Positions 1 to 7,625 of a DNA stretch of 64,000 nt are shown here, piece by piece. Position 1 is the stretch's first letter. Each line of letters starts with the position of its first letter. The notes beneath the pieces were generated by a model. The model saw only the letters and a program-made list of their open reading frames with translations. It made no database searches and was not told the DNA's origin. The DNA comes from Bryobacteraceae bacterium (GTDB lineage: Bacteria; Acidobacteriota; Terriglobia; Bryobacterales; Bryobacteraceae): NCBI GenBank assembly GCA_019187195.1, contig JABAQT010000020.1, positions 1 to 64,000 of the forward strand, in the 5' to 3' direction. A program made the position numbers and the translations under genes.

Positions 1-688
1 CCGCTTCCACGGCCCGCCGGATCTTCATGATGATCATTTGGATCTTGCCGGTGATCCCGTCGAAACCCAGAAAATCGGGAAGACGGCGCAGAACTCCCAG
101 CACAGCTTCGAGCGCGGCGGTAATTTTCTGGAAGGCGGAACGAATAGCACCGGCAAGAATGTTGGCGGCCGATGCCGGCGCCGCGCGTGCTACCCGGCCG
201 GCCTCCCGAAGGGCCGAGACCGCTGCCTGCAAGGGGCTCGATAACAGGCCGCGGATTTCGCTCAACACAACATCGGGCAGCTCCTCGATTGCGCTGAAGA
301 CAGCGAGAACCTTACCGTGAATTGCGGTGAGTCCCTGAATCACGGCTTCGACCAATTGCGAGATGCTATTGCCGTCACCGGACGCGGGGATCACTGGAGT
401 TTCGCCCGGAAGCGGAGGGTGGGGCGAGGGGGAGGGCAGTGGCGCCATGGCAACGTAACGCAGGCCGAGGGCCGCCGCCGTACGCGGTCCAACGATACCA
501 TCCATGACCAGGGAGCGCGATTGTTGGAACATCCGTACCGCCGCGTCCGTTTTCGTCCCGAATGCGCCGTCCACTTGAAGAGAAAAAGCGGGCAACAGCC
601 GGTTGAGTGTGGTCTGCAATATCTTCACGCCGGGTCCATGGGAGCCCAGGGCGAGAGGACCGGAAATGGAAGGCACGGCGGAGTTCAT
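1..688 (-). CDS. Peptidoglycan-binding-domain protein, 3' end missing
   Basis: The minus-strand frame is open from an ATG at 688 to the window edge, so the C-terminus is missing. A GGAGGT ribosome site (complement of 696-701) lies 7 bases before the start. Residues about 8-75 read as a PG_binding_1 repeat: LGSHGPGVKILQ, then VDGAFGTKTDAAVRMFQ and VDGIVGPRTAAALG. A Pro/Ser-rich linker follows (about 80-105), then a long Ala/Leu-rich, probably helical region. There is no signal peptide at the N-terminus, so export is not shown. The first domain fits cell-wall or polymer binding; the role of the helical part is unknown. It is transcribed away from the gene at 889. Opposite-strand open frames here are shadows of this one. 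Confidence 0.72.
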   Translation of the reverse strand, partial: MNSAVPSISGPLALGSHGPGVKILQTTLNRLLPAFSLQVDGAFGTKTDAAVRMFQQSRSLVMDGIVGPRTAAALGLRYVAMAPLPSPSPHPPLPGETPVIPASGDGNSISQLVEAVIQGLTAIHGKVLAVFSAIEELPDVVLSEIRGLLSSPLQAAVSALREAGRVARAAPASAANILAGAIRSAFQKITAALEAVLGVLRRLPDFLGFDGITGKIQMIIMKIRRAVEA

Positions 689-711
689 AGGTGATACCTC
701 CAGCTATGACC

Positions 712-731
712 GCCGGAAGAGCGCTTCCGGC
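712..731 (-). other. Leader hairpin of the peptidoglycan-binding gene
   Basis: GCCGGAAG (712-719) and CTTCCGGC (724-731) form a perfect 8-base stem with a 4-base loop, 23 bases upstream of the start at 688 and just before its ribosome site. No T-run follows, so it is not a typical terminator. It could be a 5'-UTR structure; the function is inferred only. Confidence 0.35.
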
Positions 732-888
732 TGAAGTCTTCGATTAGCCCCAAACCGCCCCCAGTATACACCCAAACGGCGCGCCCGGCCCCCGAACGGC
801 AATTGGATGGCAGCTTGGCAGGCCGCCCAAGCCAAGCCGCTGGCCGAAGGCGTCCTCCTCCCTCCGGCCCGTTTGAGACAATCACCTC

Positions 889-2283
889 ATGTGGTTCGTC
901 ATCCTCGCCCTGCCTCTCCTCCTCCAGGCCCAAACCATCCCGCGCACGTGGAATGCCGCCTCCGTCTCGAGCTTCGAACTTCCCTTGGCGAACCCGGCCT
1001 TCTCTCCCGTCCAGATATCCGAGGAGGCCTACTACCGCATTCCTGAACGCGTCCTCTATAAGACCTACCCGGTCTACTATCCCGGCCGCGAACCCGCCGG
1101 CTACTTCGAGATGCTCAAGAACCAGGAACCGCGAATCGCCTTCAACCCATCCGAATATCACACTCCCGAACAGTGGATTGCCGCCGGAAAAATCGTGTTC
1201 GAAGCTCCCACTTCCTTCGAGCCCGTCTTCTTCAGCGCGGCTGACTTGCGCGACCCCGCCTTCTACCGGGAAACCGGAATGCCCGTGGCCGCCGATGGAA
1301 CCATTCCCTTCGCTCGCTGGGTGATCCGTGGAAAGGGCGTTGTCGAACTCGGCTCGATGGGATGCGCCACCTGCCATACCCGCGTTCTCGAAGATGGCCG
1401 CATCGTGCCCGGAGCGCCCAGCAACAACCCGGCCGACCGCCAGGGCGCGCGCATGCTTCGCAAGGCCGCCTCCCAGGAAAAACTCATCGCCCGCTTGCGG
1501 CTCTTCGCCCGCCAGTTCGAGGTCCCGTGGGTCCCTGACGATCCGAACGCCGCCGCGCGCTCCTTCTCCCTCGAGCAGTTCATCGAGGCTGGCGAAGCCA
1601 TTCCGCCCGGCGTCACCGCGCGCGCCCGCACCAGCATGGTCGTTCCGCCCCAGATCCCGGATATCATCGGCGTGCGGGAGCGCCGCTTCCTCGATCACAC
1701 CGGCCTCATCCGCCATCGCGACATCGGCGACCTGATGCGCTACTCGACCGTCTCCCAGGATGTCAGCGCGTTTGCCCGTTATGGCCCCAACGACAAGCCT
1801 CCCGAACCCCGCGGTTCACGTTACAGCGACCCGCAACTCTACGCTCTCGTGCAGTACATCTACTCCCTCCAACCCCCGCCCAACCCCAATCCCGCCGGCC
1901 CCGCCGCGCAACGCGGCCGCGGAATTTTCATCCGCCAAGGCTGCCCCAGGTGCCATACCCCGCCGCTCTATACCAACAACCAACTGATATCGTGGGACCG
2001 CATCGGGACAGACCCCCGCTACACGCTCGAGACCCGCAAGGGCACCGGCTATTACAAGGTTCCCTCATTGAAGGGCGTCTGGTATCGCGGTCCCCTCGAA
2101 CACAACGGCTCGGTGGCCAACCTCGAGGACTGGTTCGATCCCGCGCGTCTGCGCCCGGACTACCAGCCCACCGGATTCCGCGGAGTTCCACCGGCCCGCC
2201 GCGCTGTCCCCGGCCACGAATTCGGCCTGAAGCTCGATGCAAAGGACAAGGCGGCGCTGATCGCCTTCCTCCGTACGCTGTGA
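889..2283 (+). CDS. Secreted cytochrome c-type protein with two CxxCH motifs
   Basis: The protein has 464 residues and starts with a short signal peptide (MWFVILALPLLLQAQ). Two heme c attachment motifs are visible, CATCH near residue 161 and CPRCH near residue 354, each in its own cytochrome-like stretch. The second is preceded by a GRGIFIRQG segment typical of cytochrome c N-helices. The rest is not assignable to an enzyme I recognise. The product should be periplasmic and carry up to two hemes, acting in electron transfer or as a di-heme oxidoreductase. It stands alone, reading away from the partial gene at the left edge. No strong ribosome site precedes the ATG. Confidence 0.7.
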   Translation: MWFVILALPLLLQAQTIPRTWNAASVSSFELPLANPAFSPVQISEEAYYRIPERVLYKTYPVYYPGREPAGYFEMLKNQEPRIAFNPSEYHTPEQWIAAGKIVFEAPTSFEPVFFSAADLRDPAFYRETGMPVAADGTIPFARWVIRGKGVVELGSMGCATCHTRVLEDGRIVPGAPSNNPADRQGARMLRKAASQEKLIARLRLFARQFEVPWVPDDPNAAARSFSLEQFIEAGEAIPPGVTARARTSMVVPPQIPDIIGVRERRFLDHTGLIRHRDIGDLMRYSTVSQDVSAFARYGPNDKPPEPRGSRYSDPQLYALVQYIYSLQPPPNPNPAGPAAQRGRGIFIRQGCPRCHTPPLYTNNQLISWDRIGTDPRYTLETRKGTGYYKVPSLKGVWYRGPLEHNGSVANLEDWFDPARLRPDYQPTGFRGVPPARRAVPGHEFGLKLDAKDKAALIAFLRTL

Positions 2284-2391
2284 GATGCTCGCCGCACCCG
2301 GCCCGGTTGTACGATTACTTAGGCGCCGGACCACGGTTCCGCGCCGTGATTTGCCAAAATAGTGAGTCACCCCCCCAGGAGGTCCTTCATC

Positions 2392-3498
2392 ATGGATACG
2401 AAGCTTTCCCGCAGAAAAACACTCCAGCTTGCCGGTATCGGTGGCGCCGCCTCCCTGGCGACTCCGGAGCTCGCCAAAGCGGCCGCCGCGAAGTGGCCCA
2501 TCTCCGTCATGGGCGATGGCATCCCCAAGATCTGCGCCTATGCCGGCCCCAGCGAGGCGGCCAACCGCGCTTTGCAGCAGGTGGGCGTCTATCACGTCAT
2601 CGGCGGCATCGGAGGCCGTACCCCCTGGACCGAGGAGGCGATTCGCGCCACCATTGCCCGCCTCAAGAGCCAGGGCATGACCGTGGTGAACGCCATGATC
2701 GGCGGCATGCATGACATTATCCACGGCGGCCCCAGACGCGACCAGGAGATCGAAAACATCATCCAGTCCACTCGCGCGGCGGGCAAAGCCGGGCTGCCCT
2801 GCATCGAGTACAACTTCTATGCGCACCGCCTGGTGGAAGGCTACGAAGAGGAGATCGGGCGCGGCGGCTCCGGGCTTACCCGCTTCAACTACGCCCGCGT
2901 CAAGGATCTGCCCCCGCTCGAACAGGAAGGCGCGCACACCATGGAGGATCTCTTCGGGCGTGCCGCATATTTCCTCAAAGCCGTCATCCCCGAAGCGCGG
3001 AAAGCCAACGTCCGCTTCGCCCTTCATCCGAACGATCCGCCGGCCCCCATCTCCCGCGGCTCCCAGCAGATGTTCGCCACCTTCGCCAACTGGAAGCGCT
3101 ATCTCGATCTGGTGAAGAGCCCCTACAACGGCATAACATTCGATTGCGGCGTCACGCGCGAACTGGGCGAGGATCCCGTCGCGGTCTGCCGTTACCTGGG
3201 CTCGCGCGACGTGATCAACCATGTCCATTACCGCAACGTCACCGTCCGCCAGCCTTACACCGATTACACCGAAGTATGGCTCGATGAGGGCCAGGTCAAC
3301 ATGTTCGAAGTCATGAAGGAACTGGTCCGCCAGAAATACTCCCGCAGCCTGCTCCCCGAACACCCGCGGGCCATCGACATCGACCGCGAGCGCGGCATCC
3401 GCGGCCAGTACGCCAAGGTGGGCGGCGGCGGCTTTGTGGGAGAAATCTACAACTACGCCTTCACCAAGGCGATGCTTCTCGCCGTGCTCTCGCAATGA
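2392..3498 (+). CDS. Exported mannonate dehydratase-like (UxuA family) protein
   Basis: The start at 2392 is chosen because AGGAGGT lies at 2377-2383. The 368-residue protein opens with a twin-arginine-like signal (SRRKTLQLAGIGGAASLA). The body is a TIM-barrel sugar dehydratase of the UxuA type: HPNDPP near the middle, a FDCG segment where the family has FC-x-G, HYRNV, and a late LPEHPRAID segment. The known family removes water from D-mannonate to give 2-keto-3-deoxygluconate in the cytoplasm. An exported member would act on a periplasmic sugar acid, or the prefix may not be functional. The usual Cys position and the last metal-site motif are slightly changed, so substrate is uncertain. A possible GGCGC/GCGCC hairpin (2322-2345) lies in the leader. 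Confidence 0.75.
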   Translation: MDTKLSRRKTLQLAGIGGAASLATPELAKAAAAKWPISVMGDGIPKICAYAGPSEAANRALQQVGVYHVIGGIGGRTPWTEEAIRATIARLKSQGMTVVNAMIGGMHDIIHGGPRRDQEIENIIQSTRAAGKAGLPCIEYNFYAHRLVEGYEEEIGRGGSGLTRFNYARVKDLPPLEQEGAHTMEDLFGRAAYFLKAVIPEARKANVRFALHPNDPPAPISRGSQQMFATFANWKRYLDLVKSPYNGITFDCGVTRELGEDPVAVCRYLGSRDVINHVHYRNVTVRQPYTDYTEVWLDEGQVNMFEVMKELVRQKYSRSLLPEHPRAIDIDRERGIRGQYAKVGGGGFVGEIYNYAFTKAMLLAVLSQ

Positions 3499-3525
3499 GC
3501 GAAACAATGCGATTCGAAGCGCCGC

Positions 3526-5568
3526 TTACTTGAGCACGCTCAGCAGACTCGAGTAATCATCGGTCCACAACGGCGTCCGGAACGCCACCTGCACCGGTTG
3601 TCCCAGACCCTGGAAGACCTTGTGCTCGAACACCCGCGGGGTTGAGGCCACCAGAACCCAGGTGGAGCTGAAACAGTTTCCTTCGTCGTCCTCGAAGCTC
3701 TCGACGTCGAAGGTGGCCTTGCCCAAATCCGCGGCAATCCTTCTTACGACCGGCTTCAGCTCCAGGTAGCGGTTCGAGACGTGCACGGCCAGAATGCCTT
3801 GCGGCTTCAGATTCCGGAAATACAACTCGAAGGCCTGCCGCGTCAACAGGTGGACGGGAATGGAATCTCCGGAAAAGCAGTCAATCGCCAGAACGTCGAA
3901 GTTCTGTTGGTCCTCCCGCTCGAGCGATAGGCGGGCGTCTCCCAGCATCACATCCACCTTCGCCGGCGTCGAGGTGATGTAGTAGAACTCCGACTTCGCC
4001 AGGCTCACAACCAGCGGGTTGATCTCGTAAAACTTGTAGTAATCTCCCCACCGCGCGAAGCCCGCAATGCTGCCCACGCCCAGGCCGAACACGCCGACCT
4101 TCTGCGGTTGACCCGGTTCCCGGGTGCGTATGGCGCGGCCCACACCGCTTTCCGGACAGTAGTAGGTGAGCGGGTCGAGCCGCCGTTTCGCGTTGGTCCA
4201 TTCCTCGCCATGGTTGATGGCTCCGTGCAGAAGGGTCCGGTAGGCGCTCCACTCGTCCGGCTTCCCCGTCTCCCGCACACGCAGAGAGCCATAAAAGTTT
4301 CGTTCCACGATCTTGTAGTCGTGAATGTTCCGCCTGACGGCGCCGCCGAGGAACACGCTCAGCAGCAGGACTCCGGTCGCCATGAGCGTGAGCGTCCAGG
4401 AAGTCCATTGCCGGTAGAACCGCGACTGCCTGTCGGTTACCAGCACCACAATGGCGAGAATGCCGCACAACACCAGCGAGATCGGAAACTCGATATACGA
4501 GAGGAAGAGGTAGGGGGCGATCAGCCCGACAAACACTCCCCCGAGCGCTCCGCCAACGGCCAGCATGAGGTAAAACGAGGTGAGATGCCGGGGGTGAGGC
4601 TTCCGCTTCGCCAGTTCCCCGTGGCACACCATGCAGCATACGAAGAAGGCCGCCGAGAACACGCCTAACAACGCCTTCATGCGCACGTCTGCCGTTCCCG
4701 CATGCAGGAAGTAAGCCATGGAAGCCAAAGCCGGAACCAGCAGCAACAGAAACAAAGGACGGCTGTACCAGCCGCCGGCATCGAAACACAGAATGAAGGA
4801 GAGAAGGTACAGGACCAGCGGCACAATCCAGAGGAACGGGATCGAGGCCACATCCTGGGTGAGGTAATTCGTCACCGCCAGCAGCAGCGCGGAGGGACAT
4901 GCCGCCAGCGCCACCCACAGCGCGAGCGTCCAGCCCCGGGGCGGCTCGCCCGAATCATCCCCGTACTCCGCTTCCATCGGATGTTCGGCACGGCGCGTTG
5001 TGACGAACGCGGCGAAGGCGCAGAGGACGGCGAACGCCACGTAGGCAAACGACCAGACCATTCCCTGGCGGCTGGAGCTCAGGTACGGCTCCACCACCAC
5101 CGGGTAGCTGATGAGCGCCAGCATCGACCCGAAGTTGGAGAGCGCGAACAACCTGTAGGGCAGCGCGCCTTTCCCGGCGCGTGAGTACCACCATTGCAGC
5201 AGCGGGCTTGTGGTGGACAGGAGAAAATACTGCGCCCCTACGCAGGCGGCCAGCAGGAGCAGAATTGCGATGGAGGGATTCTCCCCGCCCGCGGGCTTCC
5301 ACTTGGCGGCGGGCGTAATGGGCAGCAGGAGCGCGCTCGCGGCGAGCAGCCCCATGTGCAGATAGGCGTGATGCCTGGGACTGAGACGCTTCACGCTCCA
5401 ATGCACATACAGGTAGCCGAGCAGCAGGACGGCCTGGAAGAACAGCATGCATGTGGTCCAAACCGCGGCTGACCCGCCAAACCAGGGAAGAATCATCCGG
5501 GCGATCACCGGTTGAACCTGAAAGAGCAAAAACGCACTGAGAAAGATCGTGCAGGCGTAGATAAACAT
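3526..5568 (-). CDS. Membrane protein fused to a spermidine synthase-like domain
   Basis: The protein has 680 residues. Roughly the first 430 are hydrophobic with many membrane segments, beginning MFIYACTIFLSAFLLFQVQPVIAR, the hallmark of fused MFS/spermidine-synthase proteins. The last 230 form a Rossmann methyltransferase-like fold: VFGLGVGSIAGF, an acidic FYEINP, GDARLSLE, and FDVLAIDCFSGDSIP. True polyamine synthases are soluble and this domain may not make spermidine; the biochemical role of the fused family is unsettled. It is convergent with the mannonate dehydratase-like gene, and its start lies 19 bases from the divergent histidine kinase gene. Confidence 0.72.
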   Translation of the reverse strand: MFIYACTIFLSAFLLFQVQPVIARMILPWFGGSAAVWTTCMLFFQAVLLLGYLYVHWSVKRLSPRHHAYLHMGLLAASALLLPITPAAKWKPAGGENPSIAILLLLAACVGAQYFLLSTTSPLLQWWYSRAGKGALPYRLFALSNFGSMLALISYPVVVEPYLSSSRQGMVWSFAYVAFAVLCAFAAFVTTRRAEHPMEAEYGDDSGEPPRGWTLALWVALAACPSALLLAVTNYLTQDVASIPFLWIVPLVLYLLSFILCFDAGGWYSRPLFLLLLVPALASMAYFLHAGTADVRMKALLGVFSAAFFVCCMVCHGELAKRKPHPRHLTSFYLMLAVGGALGGVFVGLIAPYLFLSYIEFPISLVLCGILAIVVLVTDRQSRFYRQWTSWTLTLMATGVLLLSVFLGGAVRRNIHDYKIVERNFYGSLRVRETGKPDEWSAYRTLLHGAINHGEEWTNAKRRLDPLTYYCPESGVGRAIRTREPGQPQKVGVFGLGVGSIAGFARWGDYYKFYEINPLVVSLAKSEFYYITSTPAKVDVMLGDARLSLEREDQQNFDVLAIDCFSGDSIPVHLLTRQAFELYFRNLKPQGILAVHVSNRYLELKPVVRRIAADLGKATFDVESFEDDEGNCFSSTWVLVASTPRVFEHKVFQGLGQPVQVAFRTPLWTDDYSSLLSVLK

Positions 5569-5587
5569 CCAATCCCACTAGCTTACA

Positions 5588-7024
5588 ATGGGAGGCTTGG
5601 CGAGGACTGATCCGCATCGTGCTCCGCGCGGTTTGGGCCGCTTGTTCGGCGACCTTAAGGTGCGCCCGAAGCTGATTGTGCTTCACAACACATTCTTCCT
5701 GATCCTCGCCTGCGCGGTCTATTTCTCGCTCCTGCCTCTATTCGAGGAGCGTGTCGCGGGCGAGCGGCTGCGCGAAAACAGCCTGCTCATTCAGATCCTC
5801 TACGATGACCGCCCGCTTCCCAATACGCCGGGGACGGAACTCTATGATTTCCGCGAGGGCGGCGGGGAGGAATTGCGCATTCCGGCCGAAATCCGGCAAT
5901 GGCTGGACGCCAATTCGGGCCTCATCTGGAGGAACGCCGCGCAAAGCGATCTCGCGTGGCGCAGGATGCCGTCGGGAACCTACCGCCGCTTGCGGATGCC
6001 CGACAACTTCTACCGCAACTTGATCTCGCGCGCCAGGCGAACCCTGTTCATCGTCCTCGGAGCCATCTATGCGCTGGCCGTGCTGGCGCTCGAGTTCCTG
6101 ATCATGCCGCAGTACGTATACCGCCCCATCCAGGTGATGCTGCGGGCCGACCGGGCGACGCGCGAAGACGACCGCGCACATGAGTTGATTCGCGGCGAGG
6201 AAATTCTGGACGATGAAATCGGACAGATCATGCGCTCGAGAAACGCCACCGTGGAGGAGTTGCGCCGGCACGAGGATAGCCTCGCGCGCGCGCTCGAGGA
6301 CCTGCGCGCGAAAAACGAAATGCTCGAGGCGGCCAAGAAGCACCTCGAGGACCAGGATCGCCTGGCGAGCATCGGAATGCTCAGCGCCAGCGTGGCGCAC
6401 GAGATTAACACGCCTCTCACCGTTCTTCATGGATCGATCGAAAAGCTGCTCGAGACAGCGCCGGAGAAGCCGGCCCGCGACCGCCTGGCGAGGATGCTGC
6501 GGGTCACCCAGCGGATGCGCCGCATCAGCGAATCGCTCGTCGACTTCGCCCGCGTCCGCCGTCAGGAAGTCGAGCCCGTCTCCATCCGCGCGGTTGTGGA
6601 AGAGGCATGGAGCCTGCTAGCCATCGACGACAAGGCGGCCGGAATCCGCTTCAGCAACCAGACGCGGGAGGAGCATCGCGTGATGGGCAACACGGACCGT
6701 TTGATCCAGGTGTTCGTCAATCTTCTGCGCAACGCTTTGAACGCGGTGGGTCCGTCCGGCTCGATCCTGGTGACGTCGCGCGTGGTGGAGGAGGGAGGAA
6801 AGAACTGGGTGCTCACCGCCGTGGAAGACGACGGAGCCGGGATACCGCCCGACGTGTTGCCGGGGATCTTCGAGGCTTTTGTCAGCACGCGGCTCGATGC
6901 CAAGGGCACCGGTCTCGGCCTCACCGTGTCGGACGGCATCATTCGCCAGCATGGCGGGTCCATCAAGGCGTCGAACCATCCCGGTGGGGGAGCGCGCCTG
7001 GAGGTGAAGCTGCTTCATGCCTGA
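5588..7024 (+). CDS. Membrane sensor histidine kinase
   Basis: This 478-residue kinase has a membrane segment near residues 33-55, a periplasmic sensor region of about 100 residues, and a second membrane segment near 155-180. A HAMP-like stretch and a coiled coil follow. The phospho-acceptor helix contains SVAHEINTPLTVLHG. The ATPase domain shows all boxes: NLLRNALNAV, EDDGAGIP, FEAFVSTR and GTGLGLTVS. The stimulus is unknown; no known ligand domain is visible outside the membrane. Its last 8 bases overlap the start of the response regulator at 7017, so the two are translated together and are very likely partners. Confidence 0.88.
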   Translation: MGGLARTDPHRAPRGLGRLFGDLKVRPKLIVLHNTFFLILACAVYFSLLPLFEERVAGERLRENSLLIQILYDDRPLPNTPGTELYDFREGGGEELRIPAEIRQWLDANSGLIWRNAAQSDLAWRRMPSGTYRRLRMPDNFYRNLISRARRTLFIVLGAIYALAVLALEFLIMPQYVYRPIQVMLRADRATREDDRAHELIRGEEILDDEIGQIMRSRNATVEELRRHEDSLARALEDLRAKNEMLEAAKKHLEDQDRLASIGMLSASVAHEINTPLTVLHGSIEKLLETAPEKPARDRLARMLRVTQRMRRISESLVDFARVRRQEVEPVSIRAVVEEAWSLLAIDDKAAGIRFSNQTREEHRVMGNTDRLIQVFVNLLRNALNAVGPSGSILVTSRVVEEGGKNWVLTAVEDDGAGIPPDVLPGIFEAFVSTRLDAKGTGLGLTVSDGIIRQHGGSIKASNHPGGGARLEVKLLHA

Positions 7025-7625
7025 AAAGACCCCTGTCGCGGTGCTCGACGATGATCCCGACTTCCGCACTTACATTGAAGATCTGCTGGTGGACGAAGGC
7101 GCCTACACGGTGGAGACTTTCGCCAGCCCGGATCAGTTGCTTGCCGCCTGCGAGCAGCGCCTGCCCGCCATCGTGCTTCTCGATATGAAGATGGGCGAGA
7201 TCCGCGGCGATACGGTGGTCGAGCAGCTCCTGGCGCGATGGCCGGGGTTGTGCGTCATCATCGTCACCGGATACCCTTCGCTCGAGGACATGCGGAATAC
7301 GTTCCGGATGAAGGTCTTCGACTATCTGCCGAAACCGTTCACGCTCGCCCAGTTGAGACAGACTCTGAAGAGCGCCGTCGAAGCCTTCGGATTGGGGAAG
7401 ACGCCGCGCCAACTGCTGCGCGAGCGGCTCGGACAGCGCATCAAGCTTATGCGTGCCGAACGCGACTGGTCGTTGAAGGAGCTGGCGCAATCGACGGGGC
7501 TCAGTGTTTCGCAGATCAGCTCCATCGAGCGCGGAGCCCACCTGCCGAGCATCGAGAGCTTCCTTGCCATCAGCAGGGCGTTCGGCAAGCGCCCGAGCGA
7601 GGTGCTCGCGTCCATCGATTTCTAA
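7017..7625 (+). CDS. Response regulator with C-terminal XRE-type helix-turn-helix
   Basis: The protein has 202 residues. Residues 1-120 are a receiver domain with the acidic pair at D11/D12, phospho-acceptor D56 (VLLDMKMG) and the late Lys in YLPKPF. Residues about 136-200 are a Cro/C1-type helix-turn-helix (LGQRIKLMRAERDWSLKELA, then GLSVSQISSIERG). This output domain is uncommon for receivers, which usually carry winged-helix, LuxR or Fis-type domains. It overlaps the kinase gene by 8 bases. Its stop overlaps that of the convergent S9 peptidase gene. It should be a phosphorylation-controlled transcription regulator; targets are unknown. Confidence 0.87.
   Translation: MPEKTPVAVLDDDPDFRTYIEDLLVDEGAYTVETFASPDQLLAACEQRLPAIVLLDMKMGEIRGDTVVEQLLARWPGLCVIIVTGYPSLEDMRNTFRMKVFDYLPKPFTLAQLRQTLKSAVEAFGLGKTPRQLLRERLGQRIKLMRAERDWSLKELAQSTGLSVSQISSIERGAHLPSIESFLAISRAFGKRPSEVLASIDF

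Noticed and set aside
685-1716. 343-residue minus-strand open frame over the two-CxxCH cytochrome gene
   Set aside because: It is a low-complexity Gly/Arg/Glu-rich shadow; the plus-strand frame has a signal peptide and heme motifs.
3526-5568. Genuine spermidine synthase (speE)
   Set aside because: The domain is fused to a large membrane region, as in a group whose polyamine activity is doubtful.
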